NCBI RefSeq assembly: GCF_002607855.1
Contig: NZ_AWQQ01000161.1
Span: forward strand, 1 to 6,194
Direction: 5' to 3'
From: Desulforamulus profundi
Lineage (GTDB): Bacteria > Bacillota_B > Desulfotomaculia > Desulfotomaculales > Desulfotomaculaceae
Length of the DNA stretch: 6,194 bases
Every line of letters begins with the position of its first letter. Position 1 is the first letter of the stretch. The notes beneath the pieces were generated by a model. That model searched no databases. It was not told the DNA's origin and saw nothing but the letters and a program-made list of their open reading frames with translations. Made by a program: the position numbers and the translations under genes. Below, one piece after another: positions 1 to 5,461 of this stretch.

Positions 1-107
1 GTGTTGTTTATAACAATTCTTCTGGCATAATAACGGAATGTGTTTTTTGTAATCAAATAGTATTTAACAATAACAAAGGAGAACAACAACAAGGAGAACC
101 TGTTTTA

Positions 108-136
108 TTGACTTTGATTATTTTATCATATAAAAT
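108..136 (+). promoter_or_regulatory. Candidate sigma-A promoter upstream of tRNA-Arg (distal)
   Basis: TTGACT at 108-113 and TAAAAT at 131-136 are separated by 17 bases, each matching five of six sigma-A consensus positions. The start would fall near 143, about 85 bases before the tRNA. The -10 lies inside a perfect AT-rich inverted repeat (arms 117-126 and 130-139, three-base loop). Positions 1-107 hold no gene I recognise, only a duplicated AGGAGAAC near 78-99 with no convincing ORF behind it. Confidence 0.5.
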
Positions 137-177
137 AATTACTGCCCGGTGCAAATGGTAGCGGTAAAATTATCTTC

Positions 178-206
178 TTGTATTTTGCATAGTGCTGTGT
201 TACAAT
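178..206 (+). promoter_or_regulatory. Candidate sigma-A promoter of tRNA-Arg (proximal)
   Basis: TTGTAT at 178-183 and TACAAT at 201-206 are spaced by 17 bases and end 22 bases before the tRNA 5' end. The predicted start near 213 leaves a short 5' leader for RNase P to remove. Spacing and distance are typical of a tRNA promoter. Confidence 0.6.
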
Positions 207-228
207 GTCACTTGTTGGCCCAAGAAAT

Positions 229-305
<77 letters not shown>

Positions 306-315
306 GTAAAATCAA

Positions 316-348
316 GGCTTCTAGCGATTTCGCCAGAGGCTATTTTTT
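316..348 (+). terminator. Intrinsic terminator of tRNA-Arg
   Basis: The arm at 316-326 pairs with 331-341 around the loop ATTT. There is one A-C mismatch and one G-U pair among 11 positions, followed by A and six T (343-348). It lies 10 bases after the tRNA CCA end. Confidence 0.8.
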
Positions 349-399
349 ATATTTGGTGCCCGATTTCTCCAAACACCTCACCAAACAGCACACTTCTCT

Positions 400-627
400 C
401 TAATTTATCGACCGCCTTTTTTGGCATACCGGCATAAGGTGTGTATAAATGTCCGAGGCAATACCAATCCCTGCATGACCCAACCGCTCACAGATAAGTT
501 TCAGGGATTCCCCTTGTTTTAGCAGCAAACTTGCATGGGTGTGGCGCAGGCTTTTTAGCCCCTTCCCCCTTTTTCAACTTGCTTCAGCAATATCTAAAAA
601 GATTTCGTAAATTATTGCAAAAATCCT
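400..627 (-). pseudogene. C-terminal remnant of a tyrosine recombinase (phage-type integrase)
   Basis: Read on the minus strand, this frame gives the end of an integrase catalytic domain: GLKSLRHTHASLLLKQG, then CERLGHAGIGIASDIYTHL, ending at TAG (400-402). Visible family residues are the box-II Arg in LRHTH, the His of the LGH motif, and the nucleophilic Tyr of IYTHL. The His expected three residues before the Arg (H-x-x-R) is Lys here. The frame upstream still looks integrase-like (IYEIFLDIAEAS) but is cut by an in-frame TGA at 574-576 and a TAG at 628-630. Only about 75 codons of a family usually 350-400 residues long remain, so it is dead. It converges on the tRNA-Arg gene, the usual position of an integrase next to its attachment site. 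No second copy of the tRNA 3' end was seen in the window. Confidence 0.85.
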
Positions 628-732
628 CTATAATGTATAAGGCTCAAAGAAAAAGAAAATAAAAAAGCGGCAAACGCCTTAGTTATTTAACCGTACTTAT
701 TTTCCAGAAAGAGTTCAAAAGACATGAATAAA

Positions 733-759
733 CCCGTACCACTGTCATAGTGATACGGG
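733..759. terminator. Hairpin, likely terminator for the ferritin-like gene
   Basis: CCCGTA (733-738) pairs with TACGGG (754-759), and after one C-A mismatch CACT (740-743) pairs with AGTG (749-752) around a five-base loop. On the plus strand TACTTTTT follows; on the minus strand the sequence behind it is less T-rich. It lies about 70 bases beyond the stop of the minus-strand ferritin-like gene. Nothing else recognisable was seen between 631 and 827 apart from a weak imperfect hairpin near 665-680. Confidence 0.55.
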
Positions 760-827
760 ATACTTTTTAGGGAATTTATAAAAGCTACTGCTTGCTTTAC
801 TAAGAGTGCTGATCACTAATTTTACTG

Positions 828-1394
828 TTATTTCATTCCTGGACAATATTTCTGCGCATAGCTGGTAAACAGTTGAAGGTGGTGTTGCTCATCCATGATG
901 ATTCTTTCCAGTAGCTCTTTAATGTAGGGGTCATCAATCATTTGCTGGTGCATCCTGTAATTCTGGATCGCCATTTTCTCCGCCGCAATATCGGAGGCCA
1001 GCCTGTCACAGATGTTCTGCCCGTAGTACACAAAGGATGCATTCCAATAAACAGGTTGGTTATGGGTTAGTGTTCGGTACTCGGGCTCAACCCCCAGCAT
1101 ACGGATGGTTTCGCCAAGCAATTCAAGGTGATGCATCTCTATAATAGAAATACATTCTTCCAACTCCGCTAAATCTTCATATTTTTCCTCAAATGTCAGG
1201 TAATGATACAAGTATTGGTTAATCGCAGTCATTTCGCTCACTGCACCCGCGTAATCCTCCAATATAAGCATGGCATAATAATGATTGGGACGAACAACCC
1301 TAGGCTCTGGATACGGAGCAGTCAACGCACACCAACGGTTAACATGTTCTGCGCCTGAAATGCTCAAGGATTTATTCTTGATGTCATCACACAA
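828..1394 (-). CDS. Ferritin-like diiron-domain protein (188 aa)
   Basis: The protein is a predicted soluble four-helix bundle with the ferritin-like metal pattern. Numbering from the longest frame, these are E61 in helix 1 (EDYAGAVSEMTA), E93-x-x-H96 in helix 2 (IIEMHHLE), E146 in helix 3 (AAEKMA) and E176-x-x-H179 in helix 4 (DEQHHL). The arrangement E, ExxH, E, ExxH suits a di-iron or di-manganese site, as in rubrerythrin, bacterioferritin-type and manganese-catalase relatives. There is no rubredoxin domain, and the precise activity (oxidase, peroxidase, storage) cannot be told. The open frame runs up to a TTG at 1415, but that extension (TTGGAAGGAGGGGAG) is the ribosome binding site itself. 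The better start is the TTG at 1392-1394, giving MCDDIKNK. The gene stands alone between terminators. The exact family within the ferritin-like superfamily is not certain. Confidence 0.85.
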   Translation of the reverse strand: MCDDIKNKSLSISGAEHVNRWCALTAPYPEPRVVRPNHYYAMLILEDYAGAVSEMTAINQYLYHYLTFEEKYEDLAELEECISIIEMHHLELLGETIRMLGVEPEYRTLTHNQPVYWNASFVYYGQNICDRLASDIAAEKMAIQNYRMHQQMIDDPYIKELLERIIMDEQHHLQLFTSYAQKYCPGMK

Positions 1395-1404
1395 AGGGTA
1401 CTCC

Positions 1405-1411
1405 CCTCCTT
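1405..1411 (-). promoter_or_regulatory. Shine-Dalgarno AAGGAGG that decides the TTG start at 1394
   Basis: On the minus strand a perfect AAGGAGG lies 10 bases before the TTG at 1394-1392. Placing the start at 1415 would make this site codons 2-4 (EGG). No ATG or GTG in frame is close by. Confidence 0.75.
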
Positions 1412-1529
1412 CCAACTTTGTTTTTAAATTATTTATACAGAGATTGAAAAGGAATATTACAAAAACAAATTTTCCTTATTTTTCATAAATGTATGTGCTG
1501 GTCTCGGAGTAGTTAGTTAAAAGACGTCA

Positions 1530-1568
1530 AAATCAATGCGACCTTCATTTTTATGGTCGCCTTGATTT
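1530..1568 (-). terminator. Terminator behind the Lgt-like gene
   Basis: AAATCAA (1530-1536) pairs with TTGATTT (1562-1568) and, after one mismatch, GCGACC (1538-1543) pairs with GGTCGC (1555-1560). The stem is 13 pairs with an 11-base loop. It begins directly after the TAG stop (1570-1572) of the minus-strand gene and is followed on that strand by TTTTGACGTCTTTT. Confidence 0.75.
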
Positions 1569-1569
1569 A

Positions 1570-2169
1570 CTATATACTTTTAACCCCGGCCATCCCTATC
1601 TGGCGTTTTGATTTTTCTTTCCATTTGTAGATAAGTAGCCCCAGTGCCAGCAACGCCGTACCCAGGGTGGTCAACTGGGCTGCCTTCAAACCGCCAAGGA
1701 TCGTCAAGCTGTTGGCCCGCCAGAACCCCAGGGTAAACCGGACTAAGGAGTAAAGCATAAAGTAGGTCAACGCCACCGCACCGTCAAAGGGTTTGCGCCT
1801 AAATATTCGCAGCAGGATAAATAAGATGGCAATATCCGCCGCCCCCTCTATGATTTCCGCCGGAAATAGGGGCTGTGCCCCGTAGGCAGCATAGGCGGGA
1901 GTTCCTTCCCTATATATAACGCCGACGGGTAAGCTGGTGGGTATGCCGTAAGCGTCTCCGTTCAACAGGCAGCCAATCCTGCCAATACCCTGGCCCAGGA
2001 TTAAGCCCGGAGCCAGTACGTCGGCAAATTCCCAGGCAGGGAGTTTATGCCTACGTATAAACCAAAGGCAAATGACCAAACCAGCCACTACTCCACCCTG
2101 GATGGATAATCCCCCGGCCCACAAAATACCTGCCAGAAAGGCAGCCCAGAATGTTACGTCAACAGTCAT
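1570..2169 (-). CDS. Short divergent prolipoprotein diacylglyceryl transferase (Lgt)-like membrane protein
   Basis: This 199-residue, strongly hydrophobic protein matches the Lgt family in its central part: FADVLAPGLILGQGIGRIGC followed by LLNGDAYGIPTSLPVG, then LFPAEIIEG where Lgt has LHPTQLYE. Lgt transfers diacylglycerol from phosphatidylglycerol to the lipobox Cys of prolipoproteins. Bona fide Lgt is about 260-290 residues; here the first membrane segments are absent. Several hallmarks are changed. The usual HGG motif is QGG (Q24), matching E. coli His103. The Arg of GRIGC (R64) is kept. In the C-terminal R-x-x-x-E-F motif the Arg is kept (R144) but the Glu is Gly (G148). The ATG at 2169 has a plausible AGGGGG site, and an in-frame TAG lies just upstream, so the short form is what is encoded. 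It may be a paralogue with altered or no transferase activity; a full-length lgt elsewhere is expected. Confidence 0.8.
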   Translation of the reverse strand: MTVDVTFWAAFLAGILWAGGLSIQGGVVAGLVICLWFIRRHKLPAWEFADVLAPGLILGQGIGRIGCLLNGDAYGIPTSLPVGVIYREGTPAYAAYGAQPLFPAEIIEGAADIAILFILLRIFRRKPFDGAVALTYFMLYSLVRFTLGFWRANSLTILGGLKAAQLTTLGTALLALGLLIYKWKEKSKRQIGMAGVKSI

Positions 2170-2200
2170 GCCCAGCCCCCTGAGTTCTATTAGCTATACG

Positions 2201-2233
2201 AAAAACAGGCTACCCGTAAGGTAACCTGTTTTT
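2201..2233. terminator. Strong bidirectional intrinsic terminator
   Basis: AAAAACAGG (2201-2209) pairs with CCTGTTTTT (2225-2233), and after a C-A mismatch TACC (2211-2214) pairs with GGTA (2220-2223) around a five-base loop. A- and T-rich flanks let it act in both directions. On the minus strand it lies 6 bases after the stop of the broken membrane-protein gene and just upstream of the Lgt-like gene. Its layout (ACAGG...CCTGT) resembles the terminator at 5959-6000. Confidence 0.85.
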
Positions 2234-2239
2234 TACTTT

Positions 2240-2588
2240 TTACATTCTGTGGGCCATTGGCAACAGAAACAGGTATACGTTGAAGACTACCAGGGCCAGG
2301 ATCAGAATGGCAAAGGGAATGACGGAACCCATAACTTGATTTTCTTTATAGACCCCCATGCCGCTAAAGCGGCACCAGCAGAAGGATGAAAACTATATTT
2401 TCAGGATAGTTGGCTTTGGCAATGCGGTAAGCGGTGTAGATAGATGCCAGGGTGCCCAAGTACCAGCAGTGAATACTGCAGGAATACAATTCATACATGA
2501 TAACAGCAAGAACAATTAAGGTTGGCCACTGAAAAATCTCGGGATACCACTTGCTTTTTAATCTTGAATCCGGTAAGAAGTAGGTTTT
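2240..2588 (-). pseudogene. Small two-TM membrane protein gene interrupted by the short repeat
   Basis: On the minus strand, codons run in frame from 2588 to 2406 and again from 2347 to the TAA at 2240-2242, separated by the 54-bp repeat core. Joined, they give KSKWYPEIFQWP, a first hydrophobic segment (TLIVLAVIMYELYS), then ASIYTAYRIAKANY/KENQVM, a second segment (VIPFAILILALVVFNVYLFL) and the C-terminus PMAHRM. With the insert present the first part stops at a TAG inside the repeat. Two ATGs, at 2359 inside the repeat and at 2332, could start a 39- or 30-residue one-TM peptide, but neither has a clear ribosome site. The 5' end is also lost, with a TAA at 2589-2591 close to the transposase remnant. 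I do not recognise the family. A terminator follows at once. Confidence 0.65.
2348..2409 (+). repeat. Short palindromic mobile repeat, copy 1 (54-bp core flanked by ATAG)
   Basis: The core at 2352-2405 is bounded by ATAG on both sides (2348-2351 and 2406-2409). It contains hairpin 1 (TGCCGC-TAAA-GCGGCA, 2359-2374) and a second near-palindrome (TGAAAAC/ATTTTCA around TAT, 2387-2403). It is 54 bases long against 52 in the second copy and differs from it by two extra bases (AG near 2380-2382) and one substitution in hairpin 2. It interrupts the small membrane-protein gene, and removing the core plus one ATAG restores that frame. It encodes no protein, so movement would need a transposase acting in trans. 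Confidence 0.8.
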
Positions 2589-2617
2589 TTATTTTCGGAT
2601 AGAAAAACCATTTCCAG

Positions 2618-3231
2618 ATACCAGCGCCAGACTTCTTCAGGAGGGAGATCCTCCATGTTAGTAACGATAATTTGTAATCTTATAGTTCTTTAAAGTCAAA
2701 GGATATTTGGTCACCGCCAGAGACAGTGTTAATTGTTTCTCTGATAAAGACAAACCGTCTGACCCTTTCCCAGGAAGGAAGCGGTACAGTTATTTCAGAA
2801 ACAGCATATTTATCATCCAGTTTTCACCATGATTGTTGTTCATTCAGGTAACCTATGATCATCCTTGATTTTCATATAACCAGAGTCAAATTTAAGAGCG
2901 TTCATATGGTCAAATCTCAAAAGTCCTAGGGCAGAACAATCATGATATCAATTATTTCAGCTGCACTGTAAGTACAGTTGTGATGCCGGGTTACCGTTAA
3001 ATGCTTCTGTACGATTTCAACAAGCCCAATGGCCTGTTTTAGAACTTCAAACAAGCCGAAATTGCCGAAACTGGTAACGCAGTTGTTATCAAAGGTTACT
3101 GGTAAGTTAATTTTTCTAATTAGTCCCTCTAACCTGGAACAAGCTTTTTGGTGAGTACGCTGGAGTTTACGTTTTTGCTGACGTGTAAGGTTTTCTGATT
3201 GATTATTGGTAAGTAACTGTGGTACCCTCAT
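2618..3231 (-). pseudogene. Decayed IS1380-like transposase (remnant A)
   Basis: The intact-looking N-terminal piece (2926-3231, 101 codons from an ATG with GGAGA upstream) contains a basic start, then VTSFGNFGLFEVLKQAIGLV and SAAEIIDIMI. After a frameshift near 2925 the neighbouring frame continues as GLLRFDHMNALKFDSGYMKI up to LPE. An internal stretch is then missing. A further frame gives KYAVSEITVPLPSWERVRRF near 2700-2815, and a last one NMEDLPPEEVWRWY ending near 2618. The order and motifs fit a DDE transposase of the IS1380 type, where the last block precedes the catalytic Glu region. Frameshifts, stops and an internal deletion make it inactive. The family assignment rests on recalled motifs only. 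Confidence 0.75.
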
Positions 3232-3237
3232 TATGAA

Positions 3238-3300
3238 GACACTCTCCTTCGTAATGGTTTTGTTTAGTCACTTTACCAATTCACGAAAGAGATGAGTGTC
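3238..3300. repeat. Imperfect inverted repeat in the leader of transposase remnant A
   Basis: GACACTC at 3238-3244 pairs with GAGTGTC at 3294-3300, and further in TTCGT (3248-3252) pairs with ACGAA (3283-3287). The intervening segment is about 30 bases. It includes the ribosome site of remnant A and lies just outside its start codon. It may be part of the insertion-sequence end or a hairpin that limits transposase translation. Confidence 0.45.
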
Positions 3301-3319
3301 CTCTTTTTTGTTAAATTTT

Positions 3320-3737
3320 TTACAACAAATTATTCTGATCAGGTCTTGTGGGTTTTTCTTTTTTACTTACCGGATCTAAGTTAATATTTAATGAGATGGC
3401 AAAGAAATTATCTTCCCTGAACGGTTCTATCCTGAAAATATAATTTTCATCCTTGCTGGTGCCGCTTTAGCGGCATGGGGGTCTATATGGTCAAAATCAC
3501 TCTTACCCTGCACAACAAGCCAATGTAATCAATAGCAACACTTCCATTAGAAATATGAGGATTCTTTTGCCCTGCAGCCATTGTTTTGTTTAGCCGTGTT
3601 TTTATTTTGGTGTTAGCCAATAACGCACCTATAAGAGCCAGACCGGAATGAGTTGTTAAATCGTCGTTACCTTGTTCAATTTCAAAAATAGTTAGCTTAT
3701 CATCGTTCTTGAATTGGGTTTGGGTGCCACAAAGAGT
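3320..3737 (-). pseudogene. N-terminal fragment of a second IS1380-like transposase (remnant B), interrupted by the repeat
   Basis: On the minus strand the frame from 3737 gives DDKLTIFEIEQGNDDLTTHS, then GLALIGALLANTKIKTRLNK and NPHISNGSVAIDYIGLL, a typical N-terminal part of IS1380-family transposases and distinct from remnant A. A one-base loss shifts the frame at the TGTGCAG near 3515-3520; the next frame reads QGKSDFDHI. The 52-bp repeat then intervenes, and reading resumes as EPFREDNFFAISLNI, ending at TAA 3320-3322 after an unrelated-looking tail (NLDPVSKKEKPTRPDQ). No start codon remains, and the central and C-terminal catalytic parts are absent. It is dead, but it provides a known protein frame in which the repeat insertion can be read exactly. 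Confidence 0.75.
3427..3486 (-). repeat. Short palindromic mobile repeat, copy 2 (52-bp core flanked by ATAG)
   Basis: It lies in inverted orientation relative to copy 1. The core at 3431-3482 is flanked by CTAT on the plus strand (ATAG on the minus strand) at 3427-3430 and 3483-3486. Hairpin 1 (TGCCGC/GCGGCA) is identical to copy 1; hairpin 2 is perfect here (TGAAAAT-TAT-ATTTTCA). The insertion lies between codons for DFDHI and EPFRED of transposase remnant B. Removing core plus one ATAG (56 bp) rejoins GAC CAT ATA GAA CCG TTC. Confidence 0.8.
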
Positions 3738-3797
3738 TTATTTCACTGATTCAGGTTAAATAAATGGAGCCCCCCTAACCGAGGAGCCCAATCATTC

Positions 3798-4040
3798 TTA
3801 TTCCATATTCATAGTACATTCTTCGGCAGTCATACCGCAGTCAGGACAGTTACCCGCCTTCATCATTTCAATATGGGACTTCCAATCCTGTCCTACAGAT
3901 TGTTTTAAAGCTGCCTTGCAGTTATTCAACATCTGAACATAATTGCTCCTGTCACTGCTATTGTCATTGGCTGCAAAAGCAGTAGAAGCAATAAGTAAAC
4001 TGGAAGCTAAAGACAGAGTAATGATTGAAGTTTTTTTCAA
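3798..4040 (-). CDS. Small exported cysteine-containing protein of unknown function (80 aa)
   Basis: A Sec signal peptide is visible: KK at residues 2-3, a hydrophobic core (IITLSLASSLLIASTA) and an AFA/A signal peptidase I site after residue 23. The mature part of about 57 residues has four cysteines: C41, the pair C65-x-x-C68 (CPDC) and C75, with methionines around them (EMMKAGNCPDCGMTAEEC). That could bind a metal or form disulfides outside the cell; I do not recognise the family. The start is a TTG (4038-4040) supported by AAGGGAGG at 4049-4056 with an 8-base spacer. It is divergent from the diguanylate cyclase gene, and the intergenic region carries a nested palindrome. No clear T-rich terminator follows. 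Confidence 0.75.
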   Translation of the reverse strand: MKKTSIITLSLASSLLIASTAFAANDNSSDRSNYVQMLNNCKAALKQSVGQDWKSHIEMMKAGNCPDCGMTAEECTMNME

Positions 4041-4106
4041 TTGGGTAACCTCCCTTGTTTATTTTTACTCAACATAAAAATGAATACAGTAAAAAGTTCA
4101 CATCCC

Positions 4107-4136
4107 TGTTACAAAAGTAACACATTTTTGTGATAC
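4107..4136. promoter_or_regulatory. Nested inverted repeats, candidate operator in a divergent intergenic region
   Basis: TGTTACAAAAGTAACA (4107-4122) is a perfect 6-bp-arm palindrome. It overlaps a second one, GTAACAC (4117-4123) with GTGATAC (4130-4136), one mismatch, six-base spacer. The sites lie 67-96 bases before the minus-strand exported-protein gene and 96-125 before the plus-strand diguanylate cyclase, so one regulator could act on both. TGTTACAAAA recurs at 5306-5315. No regulator is identified. Confidence 0.5.
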
Positions 4137-4231
4137 TTTTGGTTTTAGTTATTAAATTCAACTACAACCCCTTTAAAATTAAGTAACAAGGTCGAATAAT
4201 TAAGTAGACTAAGTATGAAGGGTGAACCTGC

Positions 4232-5266
4232 ATGAAATTGAATAACCCGTTTTCAGATGCTGTTTCCTGCCTTGACCGGGATGTTTTGGACCATACCCGG
4301 CAATTGGACCGTATCATCGGCAGCTTTAGGATTATGATTGCCCTTTTTATTGTTTTTGTTGAACTGAACCTAGGCCATACCAGCCCCCGGGCAATGGTAG
4401 GCTATACTTTGCTTTTCCTGTACTCTACCTTGTGGTTATTGATGCAAGCCCGCTATCCCTCGCCGAAGATCGGCAAGTGGGGCTATTTTCATTTTGTAGT
4501 GGATTTGCTGGTTATGGGCACTTTTACTTTTTTGAAGTCAACGTTAACCACCAGTTATCACGACGGGCTTTACATTATACTGGTTCTTATTTACCTGGTC
4601 CGCTTCGGCAAGCAAGTGGCCATCAGTTTTGCCGTCATAGTTTCAGCAATTATCATTTATGTTTGTCTATGCAGGCATTTTGAGCATAATATCTCCCTTT
4701 TTATTTTGCTGGGCACCATGCTGGCCGTCATTTATTTTGTAGGCAATATCATGGACCTAGAGAAAAGTCTCCGGGAAAAATTAAGATATCTTTCCACCCA
4801 TGATCAGTTGACCGGTGTTTATAATTTCCGGTACTTTCAGGAGCAACTGATCCACGAACTGGAACGGGCCCACCGTTACCAGCGCTCCTTATCCCTGGTC
4901 ATTTTTGATATCGATGATTTTAAAAAATATAACGATTCCTTCGGTCATGATGCAGGCAACCTGGTGTTGCAGGCAGTGGGAAAACTAATAGAGCAGCATA
5001 TCAGAAAAACCGATATCATCGCCCGGTACGGCGGAGAGGAATTTGTGCTGATCATGCCCGAAACAGATAAAATCGGGGCGGTAACGGTCACCGAAAGAAT
5101 CCGCCAGGCCATCTCATCCCATGATTTCCCACACCGGCAGATAACCGTATCCGCCGGTATAACGGAATATCCCGCAGAAGCACAAGATGCCCAAGAACTG
5201 TTTAAAAAGGCAGATAATCTCCTCTACCAGGCTAAATCCTCCGGTAAAAATTGCTCTTGTTATTAG
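4232..5266 (+). CDS. Membrane-anchored diguanylate cyclase (GGDEF domain)
   Basis: Residues 1-28 are probably cytoplasmic. About six membrane segments follow (roughly 31-46, 54-72, 84-101, 111-124, 127-147, 153-172), then a short linker (LEKSLREKLRYLSTHDQLTG) and a GGDEF domain to residue 344. The domain makes cyclic di-GMP from two GTP. Catalytic features are present: metal-binding D226 in FDIDDF, NDSFGH at 234-239, and the active-site motif GGEEF (267-271). An RxxD inhibitory site (R258-D261) sits five residues before it, so product inhibition is expected. The residue after GHDAG is Asn rather than the commoner Asp. There is no EAL domain and no recognised sensor family; the membrane part is presumably the input module. 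The ATG has a modest GGGTGA site 7 bases upstream. Confidence 0.93.
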   Translation: MKLNNPFSDAVSCLDRDVLDHTRQLDRIIGSFRIMIALFIVFVELNLGHTSPRAMVGYTLLFLYSTLWLLMQARYPSPKIGKWGYFHFVVDLLVMGTFTFLKSTLTTSYHDGLYIILVLIYLVRFGKQVAISFAVIVSAIIIYVCLCRHFEHNISLFILLGTMLAVIYFVGNIMDLEKSLREKLRYLSTHDQLTGVYNFRYFQEQLIHELERAHRYQRSLSLVIFDIDDFKKYNDSFGHDAGNLVLQAVGKLIEQHIRKTDIIARYGGEEFVLIMPETDKIGAVTVTERIRQAISSHDFPHRQITVSAGITEYPAEAQDAQELFKKADNLLYQAKSSGKNCSCY

Positions 5267-5301
5267 CGGATAGCTGTTGGTCAAGTGCGGATGTACATTC
5301 T

Positions 5302-5316
5302 TTTTTGTTACAAAAA
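5302..5316. promoter_or_regulatory. TTTTTGT/ACAAAAA palindrome sharing TGTTACAAAA with the 4107 operator
   Basis: A perfect inverted repeat with 7-base arms lies around T5309, in the spacer between the diguanylate cyclase and the lipoprotein gene. The ten bases TGTTACAAAA (5306-5315) are identical to 4107-4116, and ATGTCATA follows. It is about 145 bases before the lipoprotein start and may be a weaker site for the same regulator. AT-rich sequence makes chance similarity possible. Confidence 0.35.
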
Positions 5317-5400
5317 TGTCATATTTGGTACAGCAGGTAAATAGCAAAAATAGTCGAAAATTGTAATAAGTAATAAATGTATTTGCTAGGGAGGTGACTA

Positions 5401-5433
5401 TTGCTACATAGTTGGGATCATTCCAATGTCTAA
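5401..5433 (+). CDS. Possible 10-codon leader ORF ahead of the lipoprotein gene
   Basis: A strong GGGAGGTGA (5389-5397) sits 6 bases before TTG at 5401, opening MLHSWDHSNV and ending at TAA 5431-5433. The spacing is ideal for initiation, and nothing else starts there. The stop overlaps an ATG at 5426 that reads in frame into the lipoprotein. It could be a regulatory leader peptide, or the site could be a relic of a former start. It is too short for coding statistics. Confidence 0.3.
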   Translation: MLHSWDHSNV

Positions 5434-5461
5434 ACGAGTTGCAATAAAAGGAGTCAACAAA

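Noticed and set aside
201..217. TGTTACAATGTCAC near the tRNA promoter resembling the 4107/5306 motif
   Set aside because: It is explained by the -10 box TACAAT and lacks the inverted-repeat structure.
1395..1415. Seven-residue N-terminal extension (MEGGEYP) of the ferritin-like protein
   Set aside because: These codons are the ribosome binding site AAGGAGG and spacer; the TTG at 1394 is the better start.
1470..1490. CATACATTT upstream of the ferritin-like gene as a sporulation sigma promoter
   Set aside because: It is similar to a sigma-E -10 element, but no matching -35 at proper spacing was found.
2347..3487. The ~60-bp inverted repeats as terminal repeats of one 1.1-kb transposon
   Set aside because: Each copy has its own ATAG borders and interrupts a different reading frame that is restored by its removal, so they are two separate insertions. 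The transposase fragments between and across them belong to two different decayed elements.
3763..3792. GGAGCCC-rich segment after the small exported protein as a terminator
   Set aside because: GGAGCCC occurs as a direct repeat rather than an inverted one; only about five pairs can form and no T-run follows.
4232..5425. A c-di-GMP riboswitch near the diguanylate cyclase
   Set aside because: The conserved GEMM core was not found in either adjoining intergenic region.
5426..5461. Longer start for the Met-rich lipoprotein at 5426
   Set aside because: It lacks its own well-spaced ribosome site and would place 12 charged residues before the lipoprotein signal; the ATG at 5462 has AAGGAG at the right distance.
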